A stretch of 64,000 nucleotides of DNA from the NCBI RefSeq assembly GCF_001668615.1, contig NZ_LZMC01000002.1:30082-94081 (forward strand), written 5' to 3'. The DNA is from Mycobacterium sp. 1274761.0. GTDB taxonomy: Bacteria; Actinomycetota; Actinomycetes; Mycobacteriales; Mycobacteriaceae. The position numbers were made by a program, and so were the translations under genes. Within the stretch, counting starts at the first letter, position 1, and every line of letters starts with the position of its first letter. Below, piece after piece: positions 1 to 7,897 of the stretch. The notes below the pieces were generated by a model, which worked only from the letters and a program-made list of their open reading frames with translations, was not told where the DNA came from and searched no databases.

Positions 1-290
1 CCCAGCTCGCCGCCGTAGGTGTCGTTGAGCCGACGACGCAGCTGTTTGAGCACCGGATGCGGCGCCGGGTCTTCGATCAGATTGTGGAAGCTGACCAGGC
101 GCGGTACGTCGAGCACGCGGTCGTACATGTGCCTGCGCTCGGCGCGCCACGGGATGACCTTCACCAGCTCGTCGAACAGCCTGTCGGCACCGGTGAGCCA
201 ACCGGGCCGCACCTCGACCCACGCGCCGGCGCCGAGATGCTGCCGCTCGGGGGCGGGGTCGAAGAGAGAGCTTTGCAGAGCCACCTCCAT
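1..290 (-). CDS. AlkB-like 2-oxoglutarate/Fe(II) dioxygenase, N-terminal part (gene runs off the window)
   Basis: The first ~96 residues are present, from the ATG at 288-290; the catalytic HxD...H core lies outside the window. The start (MEVALQSSLFD), the stretch GAWVEVRPGWL and the segment RRRLNDTYGGELG resemble the N-terminal half of actinobacterial AlkB-family alkylated-DNA repair dioxygenases, which oxidatively remove methyl lesions from bases. It lies 34 bp downstream of soxR on the same strand, so the two are probably co-transcribed. This matches the place of the AlkB-like Rv1000c next to arcA in M. tuberculosis. The family call is by recognition of the N-terminus only. Confidence 0.75.
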   Translation of the reverse strand, partial: MEVALQSSLFDPAPERQHLGAGAWVEVRPGWLTGADRLFDELVKVIPWRAERRHMYDRVLDVPRLVSFHNLIEDPAPHPVLKQLRRRLNDTYGGEL

Positions 291-324
291 GCAGGCGAGT
301 TTATCGCACAAGCGTTCGAAGATT

Positions 325-756
325 CTACAACCGTGCCGCACCGGGCCCTTGTTCGGCCATGACGTCGCCGGGGTTGGACAACGCGCACGTCTTGAGGCTC
401 AGGCAGCCGCAGCCGATGCAGCCGGTGAGGTTGTCGCGCAGCCGCTGCAGATGCAGGATGCGATCGTCGAGATCCTGACGCCAGCCCGCCGACAATCGAG
501 CCCAGTCCTTACTCGTCGGCACGCGGTCGGTGGGCAGCGTCGCCAACGCTTCCCGGATACGGGCCAGCGGAATGCCAAGCCGCTGCGACATCCGGATGAA
601 CGCGACGCGCCGCAACGTCTCGCGCGGATAGCGGCGTTGATTGCCCGTGGTGCGGCGGCTGGCGATCAGGCCCTGGCGTTCGTAGAAGTGCAGTGCCGAG
701 ACCGCCACGCCGCTGCGGTCGGCCATTTCGCCGGGCGTCAGCTCGTGGAAGTCCAT
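325..756 (-). CDS. soxR: SoxR-type MerR-family redox-sensing regulator
   Basis: The protein has 143 residues. A MerR winged-helix domain occupies about residues 8-75 (VSALHFYERQGLI, then NQRRY) and is followed by a dimerisation helix. The C-terminus carries C113-x2-C116-x-C118-x5-C124, the [2Fe-2S] ligand pattern of SoxR. SoxR proteins sense redox-cycling compounds or superoxide through this cluster and activate promoters with long spacers. A TATGGT box sits 6 nt before the ATG, so the mRNA is probably leaderless, and this box lies inside a 20-bp palindrome, which suggests autoregulation. The downstream gene is alkB-like and arcA is divergent. M. tuberculosis, as I recall, has no soxR at this spot. 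Confidence 0.92.
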   Translation of the reverse strand: MDFHELTPGEMADRSGVAVSALHFYERQGLIASRRTTGNQRRYPRETLRRVAFIRMSQRLGIPLARIREALATLPTDRVPTSKDWARLSAGWRQDLDDRILHLQRLRDNLTGCIGCGCLSLKTCALSNPGDVMAEQGPGAARL

Positions 757-776
757 ACCTAAACCATAGTTGAGGT
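757..776. promoter_or_regulatory. SoxR-box-like palindrome between soxR and arcA
   Basis: The 20-bp sequence ACCTAAACCATAGTTGAGGT is an inverted repeat with 8-bp arms that differ at one pair, around the centre CATA. Its CCTCAA...TTxAGG arms resemble the E. coli SoxR box (CCTCAAG/ACTTGAGG). It touches the soxR start codon and contains the soxR -10 box (TATGGT on the minus strand). It lies 26 bp upstream of the arcA start, so it could act on both genes. Confidence 0.7.
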
Positions 777-789
777 GGGGTTGTCGCGA

Positions 790-802
790 TACGGTGCTAA
801 CT
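790..802 (+). promoter_or_regulatory. Leaderless -10 box of arcA
   Basis: TACGGT at 790-795 fits the mycobacterial TANNNT -10 and is followed by exactly 7 nt before the GTG at 803. This spacing supports a leaderless transcript and the choice of that GTG as start. Confidence 0.5.
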
Positions 803-2011
803 GTGAGTGAGACCGCGCTCGGGGTGACTTCCGAGGTCGGGCCATTGCGGGTGGTCATCCTGCACCGGCCCGGTGCCGAGTTGCAGCGCCTGACGCCCCG
901 CAACAACGACGCGTTGTTGTTCGACGGGTTGCCGTGGGTCGCCAAGGCGCAGGAAGAGCACGACGCGTTCGCCGATCTGCTGCGATCGCGCGGTGTCGAG
1001 GTGCTGCTGCTGGCGGACTTGTTGACCGAGGCACTGGCCAGCGGGGCGGCCCGCATGCACGGCATCTCGGCAGCGGTGGATGCGCGACGGCTTGGACTGC
1101 CGTTGGCGCAACAGCTTTCGGCATATCTGCGGACATTGGAGCCGGCGGCGCTGGCGCATGTCCTGGTGGCGGGCATGACGTTCACCGAGCTGCCGATCGC
1201 CGGCGGTGAAGTCTCGCTGGTGCGCCGCATGCACCACGGCGGCGACTTCGTCATCGAGCCGCTGCCCAACTTGCTGTTCACGCGCGACTCGTCGTTCTGG
1301 ATCGGGCCGCGGGTGGCGATCACGTCGCTGGCGTTGCCCGCACGGATTCGCGAGACGTCGCTGACCGACCTCATCTACGCGCACCACCCGCGGTTCCTAG
1401 GCGTCAGGCGCGCCTACGAGTCGCGCTCCGCGCCGGTCGAGGGCGGCGACGTGCTGCTGCTGGCGCCCGGCGTGGTCGCCGTCGGGGTGGGGGAGCGGAC
1501 GACACCGGCTGGGGCAGAGGCGTTGGCGCGCAGCCTCTTCGACGATGACCTGGCGCATACGGTGTTGGCGGTGCCGATCGCCCAGGGGCGAGCGCAGATG
1601 CACCTCGACACCGTCTGCACGATGGTGGACACCGACGCCGTCGTCATGTATCCCAACGTCGTCGATTCGTTGTCGGCCTTCACTATTCACCGCGACGGAA
1701 ACGGGGGAGTCAAGATCGATGACGCCGCGCCGTTCTTGGAAGCGGCCGCCGATGCGATGGGTATCGAGAAGTTGCGGGTAATCGCGACCGGCTTGGACCC
1801 CGTCACCGCCGAGCGTGAGCAATGGGACGACGGCAACAACACGTTGGCGGTGGCGCCGGGTGTGGTGGTGGCCTACGAGCGCAACATCGAAACCAATGAT
1901 CGGCTTCGGGATTCGGGCATCGAGGTGTTGCCCATCGAGGCCAGTGAACTCGGCACGGGCCGCGGTGGCCCGCGCTGCATGTCCTGCCCGGCGGCGCGCG
2001 ACGCGGTGTGA
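803..2011 (+). CDS. arcA: Arginine deiminase
   Basis: ArcA hydrolyses L-arginine to citrulline and ammonia. The 402-residue protein shows the family landmarks: [13 protein letters not shown] near the start, FTRDSS around residue 165, MHLDTVCTM around 270, and the C-terminal MSCPAARD with the nucleophilic Cys. The length is usual. GTG 803 was preferred over an upstream start at 770 because a TANNNT box lies 7 nt before it. No ornithine carbamoyltransferase or carbamate kinase gene is beside it, so it is an orphan deiminase as in M. tuberculosis (Rv1001). The likely roles are ammonia release and acid or hypoxia tolerance. The shared intergenic region with soxR suggests possible redox control. 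Confidence 0.95.
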   Translation: MSETALGVTSEVGPLRVVILHRPGAELQRLTPRNNDALLFDGLPWVAKAQEEHDAFADLLRSRGVEVLLLADLLTEALASGAARMHGISAAVDARRLGLPLAQQLSAYLRTLEPAALAHVLVAGMTFTELPIAGGEVSLVRRMHHGGDFVIEPLPNLLFTRDSSFWIGPRVAITSLALPARIRETSLTDLIYAHHPRFLGVRRAYESRSAPVEGGDVLLLAPGVVAVGVGERTTPAGAEALARSLFDDDLAHTVLAVPIAQGRAQMHLDTVCTMVDTDAVVMYPNVVDSLSAFTIHRDGNGGVKIDDAAPFLEAAADAMGIEKLRVIATGLDPVTAEREQWDDGNNTLAVAPGVVVAYERNIETNDRLRDSGIEVLPIEASELGTGRGGPRCMSCPAARDAV

Positions 2012-2090
2012 GCTCGTCGAAAACCGACTCCTGCAGAAGAAGTACGAGTGAGCGCCTACAAAACTCGGATCTCGCGAACGGCTGTCGCGA

Positions 2091-3635
2091 CTATCGCCAA
2101 CTGGGCAGCCAAATCTGCAGGTTCCACGTGGACTGCGAGATCGGGATGCCGGTGAGAATCGGATACATCCACGCGAAGTTCGTGATCACCAGGGCCACAT
2201 AGCAACTCACCGCTATCAGCCCCAGCGTTCTTCGCTCGGGGTTCTGATTGGGCGCGTGCAGTACGTCACCGCAGATCATCGCAATCATCATGACGAGGAA
2301 CGGCGCCATGGTCGCCGCGTAGAAAAAGTACATCTGCCGGTCGATGTCGGCGAACCACGGCAGAAAACCCGCGCCGTAGCCGACCAGGGCAGCGCCATAT
2401 CGCCAATCCCTCTTGACGAACGCGCGCCACAGCGCCCAACCCAGCACCGGCACCGCGAGGAACCACATGGCCGGCGTGCCGACCAGCATCACGGCCTTGA
2501 CGCACGACTGCGCACCGCAGCCGGGCACGTTGTCCTGGTCGATGGCATAGAGCACTGGTCGCAGCGACATCGGCCACGCCCACGGCTTGGATTCCCACGG
2601 GTGGTGGTTGCCGTCGGCGTTGGTCAGGCCGGCATGGAACCGGTACGCCGCGTACGTGTAATGCCATAGCGACCGAATCGCATCGGGCAGAAAGCCGCCC
2701 GGCCCGATCGACTGTCCGACCTCATGCCGATTCACCCCGGTCTCCGACGCGAACCACGGTGCATATGACGCCAGATACACGCCGACCGGGATGAGGCCCA
2801 ACGCGTAGACGGCCGGCCCGAGGTCCCGTCGCAGGGTGCCCAGCCACGGCCGCGGTACCCGAAACTGCCTGCGGGCCGCGACATCGAACGCCAGCGTCAT
2901 CGCACCGAAGAACAGAATGAAGTACAACCCGGACCACTTTGTCGCACAGGCCAATCCGAGCAACACACCCGCTCCGAAGCGCCACCACCGAACGCCAAGC
3001 CGAGGGCCCCACGGCGTTTCGCCGACGCGGCCCTCCAACAGCGCGATATGCATTCGTTCCCGCACCTGATCACGGTCGACGATCAACGCGCCGAACGACG
3101 CGATCACGAAGAACGCCAGGAAACCGTCGAGCAGCGCCGTGCGTGACGCCACGAAGTTGACCCCGTCGGCGATCAGCAGCAGGCCTGCGACGGCGCCGAT
3201 CATCGTCGAGCGCGTCATCCGTCGCACGATGCGGGCCACCAGCGCGATCCCGATGACGCCCAGCACCGCGCCGGTGAACCGCCAGCCCAGCCCGTTGTAG
3301 CCGAAGATCGCCTCACCGATCGCGATCAACTGTTTGCCGACCGGCGGATGCACCACCAAGCCGTATCCGGGATTGTCCTCGACGCCGTGGTTGAACAGCA
3401 TCTGCCAGGCCTGCGGCGCGTAATGCTTCTCGTCGAAGATCGGGGTGCCGGCATCGGTCGGCGAGTTGAGGTTGAGGAACCGCGTCAGCGCCGCCAGCGC
3501 GGCGATGACCGCCGTCATCGTCCAGCCGTTCAACCGGTCGAAGGGCCCGAAGTCGGCGACGGGCATGAGCGGCCCCGGGCTGATCACTGGGACCGAACGC
3601 GCGGCCGACGGGGATTCGGTGGCGGTGGCGGTCAC
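2091..3635 (-). CDS. pmt: Polyprenyl-phosphate-mannose-protein mannosyltransferase
   Basis: This 514-residue polytopic GT39-type membrane enzyme transfers mannose from polyprenyl-phosphomannose to Ser/Thr of secreted proteins. The first extracytoplasmic loop has the catalytic FDEKHY (Asp-Glu pair), followed by the HPPVGK motif. Many hydrophobic segments follow, and the C-terminus is rich in Trp (STWNLQIWLPSW). It corresponds to Rv1002c. The GTG start has TACGAT 7 nt upstream, so the transcript is probably leaderless. Only 24 bp separate it from the divergent rsmI start. Secreted lipoproteins and Rpf-type proteins are typical substrates of this pathway. Confidence 0.95.
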   Translation of the reverse strand: MTATATESPSAARSVPVISPGPLMPVADFGPFDRLNGWTMTAVIAALAALTRFLNLNSPTDAGTPIFDEKHYAPQAWQMLFNHGVEDNPGYGLVVHPPVGKQLIAIGEAIFGYNGLGWRFTGAVLGVIGIALVARIVRRMTRSTMIGAVAGLLLIADGVNFVASRTALLDGFLAFFVIASFGALIVDRDQVRERMHIALLEGRVGETPWGPRLGVRWWRFGAGVLLGLACATKWSGLYFILFFGAMTLAFDVAARRQFRVPRPWLGTLRRDLGPAVYALGLIPVGVYLASYAPWFASETGVNRHEVGQSIGPGGFLPDAIRSLWHYTYAAYRFHAGLTNADGNHHPWESKPWAWPMSLRPVLYAIDQDNVPGCGAQSCVKAVMLVGTPAMWFLAVPVLGWALWRAFVKRDWRYGAALVGYGAGFLPWFADIDRQMYFFYAATMAPFLVMMIAMICGDVLHAPNQNPERRTLGLIAVSCYVALVITNFAWMYPILTGIPISQSTWNLQIWLPSWR

Positions 3636-3642
3636 GGATGCG

Positions 3643-3652
3643 ATCGTAGGCT
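3643..3652. promoter_or_regulatory. Overlapping divergent -10 boxes of pmt and rsmI
   Basis: On the minus strand TACGAT (3643-3648) lies 7 nt before the pmt GTG. On the plus strand TAGGCT (3647-3652) lies 7 nt before the rsmI ATG. The two boxes share the TA at 3647-3648. Both genes would be leaderless, and the polymerases could not occupy the site together. Confidence 0.6.
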
Positions 3653-3659
3653 GTGCGGG

Positions 3660-4496
3660 ATGAGCCCCGGACGATTGCTGTTGGCTGCGACCCCGCTGGG
3701 GCTGCCCACCGACGCCTCTGCGCGGCTGGTCAGCGGCCTGCGCAGCGCAGATGTAGTGGCCGCCGAGGACACCCGCCGGGTCCGGGCGTTGGCGCAGGCG
3801 CTCGACGTCAAGATCGCCGGACGCGTCGTGAGCTTGTTCGACCAGAACGAGGCGACGCGGGTTCCGGCGCTGCTCGACGACGTCAGGGGTGGCGCGACGG
3901 TGCTGGTGGTCAGCGACGCGGGCATGCCCGTCATCAACGACCCGGGCTACCGGCTGGTGGCCGCCTGCGTCGAGGCCGGGCTGCCGGTGAGCTGCCTGCC
4001 CGGCCCGTCGGCGGTGACCACGGCCGTGGCGATCTCGGGGCTACCCGCCGACCGGTTCTGCTTCGAGGGCTTCCCGCCCCGCAAGCACTCGGCGCGCAAG
4101 ACGTGGCTCGCGGGCTTAGCGGCCGAAGCGCGGACGGCCGTCTTCTTCGAGTCTCCGCGACGGCTCGGCGCGTGCCTGCAGGACGCGGTCGAGGTGCTCG
4201 GACCCGATCGTCGGGCCGTGGTATGCCGCGAGCTGACCAAGACCCACGAGGAGATCGTCCGCGGCTCACTGGCCGAGCTGGCCGACTGGGCGGCCGGCGG
4301 CGTGCTCGGCGAAATCACCGTCGTCCTGGCGGGCGCGCAGCCGCAAGCCGACCTCGAGGCGTTGGTCGCCGAGGTGAACGCGCTTGTCGACGATGGCGCC
4401 AGGGTGAAGGACGCCTGCGCGCAGGTCGTCGCCGAGAATCCCGGCGCGCCGTCGCGCCGGGAGCTCTATGACGCGGTCCTGCGCTCGCGCGACTGA
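3660..4496 (+). CDS. rsmI: 16S rRNA (cytidine1402-2'-O)-methyltransferase
   Basis: The 278-residue tetrapyrrole-methylase-fold enzyme 2'-O-methylates C1402 of 16S rRNA. Visible motifs are LLLAATPLG at the start, AEDTRR around 40, VVSDAGMPVINDPGY around 85-100, and FFESPRR around 165, all typical of RsmI. It matches Rv1003 in sequence and position. The ATG has a TANNNT box 7 nt upstream and no Shine-Dalgarno sequence. Its 3' end overlaps the convergent pabB by 31 bp. Confidence 0.95.
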   Translation: MSPGRLLLAATPLGLPTDASARLVSGLRSADVVAAEDTRRVRALAQALDVKIAGRVVSLFDQNEATRVPALLDDVRGGATVLVVSDAGMPVINDPGYRLVAACVEAGLPVSCLPGPSAVTTAVAISGLPADRFCFEGFPPRKHSARKTWLAGLAAEARTAVFFESPRRLGACLQDAVEVLGPDRRAVVCRELTKTHEEIVRGSLAELADWAAGGVLGEITVVLAGAQPQADLEALVAEVNALVDDGARVKDACAQVVAENPGAPSRRELYDAVLRSRD

Positions 4497-5722
4497 GCGG
4501 TGCGCGCGCTATGGCCGATGATCGGTGCCGCTTTGTGCAGGCACTCGTCCCACTCGAGGCCAGGGCTCGAGTCGGCGGTGATGCCGCCCCCGACGCCGAG
4601 GACCGCCGAGCCGTCGGCCGCGAACTCTACGGTGCGAATCGCCACGTTCAGCTCGCACCCGGCGACTGGCGACACCAAACCGACTGTGCCGCAATAAACT
4701 CCACGTCGTCGCGGCTCCCAACCGGTCAGCAGCTCACGTGCCCGCATCTTGGGCGTGCCCGTGACGGACGCCGGCGGGAACGCGGCCTCCAGCAGCACGG
4801 CCATCGGCACATCGGCAGCTACTTGCGCCGAAACCGTCGACACCAGATGCCACACGCCCGGCGCGGGCCGCACCGCGAGAAGCTCGGGCACCGCGACCGT
4901 GCCGGTGATCGCGACGCGGCTCAGGTCGTTGCGGACCAGGTCGACGATCATGATGTTCTCCGCGACATCCTTGACCGACGCGCGCAGCGCGGCGGGATCG
5001 GCGGTCCACGGCAGGGTGCCTTTGATCGGGCTCGACATCACCGCATCGCCCGCCCGTTTGATGAACAATTCCGGGGACAGCGACGCCACCGCGCCCCAAG
5101 CACCCGCGATATACGCCGCGCGTGCCGGCGAGGTGTGTGCCACGGCGTCGACGAAGAAGTCGATGGCTGCCCCGTCGAGCCGTCCCGCGAACTGCGTACA
5201 CACACACGCCTGATAGATCTCGCCCGCGGCGATCGCCTCCAGGCAGTCGAGCACACCGCGACGGTGCGCCCCCCGGTCGGCGTCGCCCCAGGTGATCTGG
5301 AAGTTATTCGGCGGCAGCGGCCTTCGTACCGCGTCGGCTACCCATCCCGAAAGCGCTGCGCCGGAGAGGGTTTCGTGCCACCAGCAGCCGTCGTCGTCCT
5401 GGCGCAGCACGCAGTCGGTCCAGCCGCCCGCCGCCTCAGGGATGCGCGCGGGGCGTCCGTCGGCTCCGGCGTCCGGGTACGACAGGTATCCGAACCAACC
5501 ACCGCCGACCGCACCGGCGGTCGCCGCACCCGGCGGCGCTTCGAAGACCCCGTCGGCCGCTACGGCAGACGCCGTCAACGTCGGTGCGATGACGGCACGC
5601 GAACCGAACCATTCGCCGATCAGCGCTGCTGGCGGCGCCAGCCCCTGCCGGTCGGCGGCCGCGGCCACCGCCCGCAGCACCCGCGGTGCGGTGCCGAGGT
5701 CGCCGAGCCGCTCGATCCGCAT
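4466..5722 (-). CDS. pabB: Aminodeoxychorismate synthase component I
   Basis: The 418-residue chorismate-binding enzyme makes 4-amino-4-deoxychorismate for folate synthesis. The C-terminal two thirds hold the chorismate-binding fold: SPIKGTLPW, AENIMIVDLVRNDLSRV, FPPASVTGTPK, RRRGVYCGTVG and IRTVEF. The N-terminal third is the weaker Anth_synt_I_N-like region with GGWFGYLSYP. It corresponds to Rv1005c. It begins 12 bp after the ECF sigma gene on the same strand, so transcription from upstream may read in. Its end overlaps convergent rsmI. Confidence 0.93.
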   Translation of the reverse strand: MRIERLGDLGTAPRVLRAVAAAADRQGLAPPAALIGEWFGSRAVIAPTLTASAVAADGVFEAPPGAATAGAVGGGWFGYLSYPDAGADGRPARIPEAAGGWTDCVLRQDDDGCWWHETLSGAALSGWVADAVRRPLPPNNFQITWGDADRGAHRRGVLDCLEAIAAGEIYQACVCTQFAGRLDGAAIDFFVDAVAHTSPARAAYIAGAWGAVASLSPELFIKRAGDAVMSSPIKGTLPWTADPAALRASVKDVAENIMIVDLVRNDLSRVAITGTVAVPELLAVRPAPGVWHLVSTVSAQVAADVPMAVLLEAAFPPASVTGTPKMRARELLTGWEPRRRGVYCGTVGLVSPVAGCELNVAIRTVEFAADGSAVLGVGGGITADSSPGLEWDECLHKAAPIIGHSARTAQSRERRTAS

Positions 5723-5734
5723 TGGCTCAGCTTG

Positions 5735-6646
5735 TCAGACGCTGCGGCTGATCTCCCGCGGGATCATGACTCCCAGCAGCTTGTCCGGGTTGCGCATCGC
5801 GTAGAAGTGGCTGATCAGACCGTCGGTGATCTCGAGGAGGAACACGCCCTCGAGTTGCTCGCCGTTGTACACCACCATCGCGGGCGCGCCGTTGTATACC
5901 GCCGTATCGAACCGGACATCGGGCATGCGCTCGGCCGCGACGCGGAAGAGCCCCGCCAGGACCTTGGCAACCTTGTCCGCACCGACGACCGGCCGCCGCG
6001 CCGCCGACGCCTTGCCGCCGCTGTCGGCCGTCCAGGTGGCGTCCGGCGCCAACAGCGCCATCAGCCCGTCCACGTCACCGGTCGAAGCGGCCGACAGAAA
6101 GCGCTCGGTCAACTCGGCGCTCATGGCGGCGTCCGCGGGTACGAACCGCCTGCGGCGGGCCTGCACGTGTTCGCGGGCCCGATGCGCCATCTGACGCACG
6201 TTCGTCACGGACTTGCCTACGGCTCCGGCGATCTCGTCGTAGTCGAAGCCGAAAACCTCGCGCAGCACGAACACCGCCCGCTCGTCTGGGCTGAGCGTTT
6301 CGAGCAGCACCAGCATTGCCATCGAAACCGACTCGGCCAGAACCACATCAGCCGATGCGTCCCGCTCGTCGAGCAGCAGCGGCTCGGGTAGCCATGGGCC
6401 GATGTATTCCTCGCGACGGCGGGCGTCCGCGCGCAACGCGTTGAGCGCCTGCCGCGTCACCAACTGCGCCAGATACGACTTGGTGTCGCGCACCGTCGCG
6501 AGGTCAACTTCGGCCCACCGCAGATAGCTGTCCTGCAGCACATCGTCGGATTCCGTTGCACTGCCCAGAATTTCGTAGACGATCGTAAAGAGCAGCGGTC
6601 GCAGGTGAGTGAACCGCTCGGCATGCTCGGCGCTGGAGGTGGTCAC
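5735..6646 (-). CDS. ECF41-family (SigJ-like) RNA polymerase sigma factor with SnoaL-like C-terminal domain
   Basis: The 303-residue protein has sigma region 2 (about 10-80: SATESDDVLQDSYLRW), region 4 (about 110-165: LSPDERAVFVLREVFGFDYDEIA...SVTNVRQMAHRAR) and a C-terminal SnoaL/NTF2-like extension. ECF41 hallmarks are visible: WLPEPL in the linker, DSGGK in the extension, and NPDKL near the end. In this group the extension replaces an anti-sigma factor and tunes activity. The GTG start overlaps the stop of the upstream oxidoreductase (GTGA), so the two are translationally coupled. ECF41 genes are characteristically linked to an oxidoreductase-type partner, as here. Confidence 0.9.
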   Translation of the reverse strand: MTTSSAEHAERFTHLRPLLFTIVYEILGSATESDDVLQDSYLRWAEVDLATVRDTKSYLAQLVTRQALNALRADARRREEYIGPWLPEPLLLDERDASADVVLAESVSMAMLVLLETLSPDERAVFVLREVFGFDYDEIAGAVGKSVTNVRQMAHRAREHVQARRRRFVPADAAMSAELTERFLSAASTGDVDGLMALLAPDATWTADSGGKASAARRPVVGADKVAKVLAGLFRVAAERMPDVRFDTAVYNGAPAMVVYNGEQLEGVFLLEITDGLISHFYAMRNPDKLLGVMIPREISRSV

Positions 6647-7821
6647 GGGTTCGTGACCACCTGCGGCGCCGCCTCCGGCATCGTGTCGCGCTCGGAGCCC
6701 TTGAACAGGAACGCCGATCCCGGCTTGCGGGCCTCCCTGCGCAGACCCCACAGCGTGCCCTTGCAGATCGCCTCCTTGATCGATGCGGCCACGCGTCCGC
6801 TGAGGTAAAACCGCGTCGGCGTGTCGTCCTCGTGGGAGATCTGAACCGTGCCCGCGCGCCGGCCAAGGCTCACGCACTGGCCCGCGAACTTGGGCAGGAT
6901 GACCTCCGGTTCCTCGCCCGCGATGCGGCTCAACACCGTCTGCGCCGCGAATGTCGCCAGCGGTCCGGCCGCCTGGCAGCTCATCCGCAGAGGTTGGCCC
7001 GACGGTGCGGCGCAGTCACCGGCAGCCACGATGCGCGGGTCGTCAATGCTGGTCAGCGTCTCGTCGGTGAGAAGGCGGCCGAGCGAGTCGGTGCGCAGTC
7101 CGCTGTCGGCGGCCAGCGCCGGCACGCCAAAGCCCGCTGTCCAGATGGTCAGAGCGCTGGGCCGGACCGCGCCGTCGGCGAACACCACCGCGTCGCGTCT
7201 GAGTTCGGTCACCACGTCATCTTCCAGCACCGTCACACCGATCTTGGCCAGTTGCTTGGCCGTAGCCCGACGCGCGGACTCCGACAGTGACGCAGCGAGC
7301 TGCCCCCCACAGACCAGCGTGACCCTGCGGCCCTGCTCGGCCAGCTCCGCGGCGGTCTCGATTCCGGTGAGTCCCGCGCCGACGACAGTGACCGGTGCGT
7401 CGGGATGCAGCTCCGCCAGCGCGTCCCGCAGCCGTTGCGCGTACTCGAATTCCGCGATCGGGTAAGCGAATTCAGCGCCGGGGACGGCAGGTGTCGCGCC
7501 AGTGCTGCCGACGGCGTACATGAGGTAGTCGTAATGCAGCGCCCTGCGGCCCGAGGCGAACTGCACGGTGCGCGTGGCGGGGTCGATCCTGGTGGCGGTG
7601 TCGACGACCAGGTTGATGCCGTCGCCGAGAAGCGTGCCGTAGTCGGCCGTCGCGGGGTGGTTGCCAGCCACCAGCTGGTGCAGCCTGATCCGCTCGACGA
7701 ACTGCGGGCGTGGGTTGACCAATGTGATGTCCACGTCGTTGCGCAAGCGCAGATGGTTGGCTGCCATCGTGCCCGCGTATCCACCGCCGACGACAACGAC
7801 GTGGCTGCGTATCCCGGTCAT
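6643..7821 (-). CDS. NDH-2-like FAD-dependent pyridine nucleotide oxidoreductase (ECF41 partner)
   Basis: The 392-residue flavoprotein has an N-terminal FAD-binding Rossmann motif (VVVVGGGYAGTMAA), an NAD(P)H-binding motif around 150 (VTVVGAGLTGIETA), and a distal FAD motif around 280 (RIVAAGDCAAP). It belongs to the FAD/NAD-linked reductase superfamily, close to type II NADH dehydrogenase and AIF-like proteins; its electron acceptor cannot be read from the sequence. The ATG at 7821 has a strong GGAGGAG Shine-Dalgarno. It overlaps the sigma gene by 4 bp and is probably that sigma factor's main target. Confidence 0.85.
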   Translation of the reverse strand: MTGIRSHVVVVGGGYAGTMAANHLRLRNDVDITLVNPRPQFVERIRLHQLVAGNHPATADYGTLLGDGINLVVDTATRIDPATRTVQFASGRRALHYDYLMYAVGSTGATPAVPGAEFAYPIAEFEYAQRLRDALAELHPDAPVTVVGAGLTGIETAAELAEQGRRVTLVCGGQLAASLSESARRATAKQLAKIGVTVLEDDVVTELRRDAVVFADGAVRPSALTIWTAGFGVPALAADSGLRTDSLGRLLTDETLTSIDDPRIVAAGDCAAPSGQPLRMSCQAAGPLATFAAQTVLSRIAGEEPEVILPKFAGQCVSLGRRAGTVQISHEDDTPTRFYLSGRVAASIKEAICKGTLWGLRREARKPGSAFLFKGSERDTMPEAAPQVVTNP

Positions 7822-7856
7822 GGTGTCTCCTCCTCGAGTGTCGGTGATGCCCTCTA

Positions 7857-7893
7857 GACACCGGCGACGGCCGAGACGTGACACAACGTGACG
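7857..7893 (-). promoter_or_regulatory. Candidate ECF41-type promoter of the oxidoreductase-sigma operon
   Basis: On the minus strand TGTCACG (7883-7877) precedes TGTC (7860-7857) with a 16-nt spacer. A second register has CGTCACG (7893-7887) and CGTC (7869-7866) with a 17-nt spacer. The remembered ECF41 consensus is TGTCACA at -35 and CGTC at -10. Both registers end 36-45 nt before the start codon at 7821. Confidence 0.45.
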
Positions 7894-7897
7894 CGCG

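Noticed and set aside
4511..6391. A 626-codon open frame on the plus strand across pabB and the sigma gene
   Set aside because: It is a shadow frame in high-GC DNA opposite two genes with strong motifs; its translation is Arg/His-rich and shows no domain.
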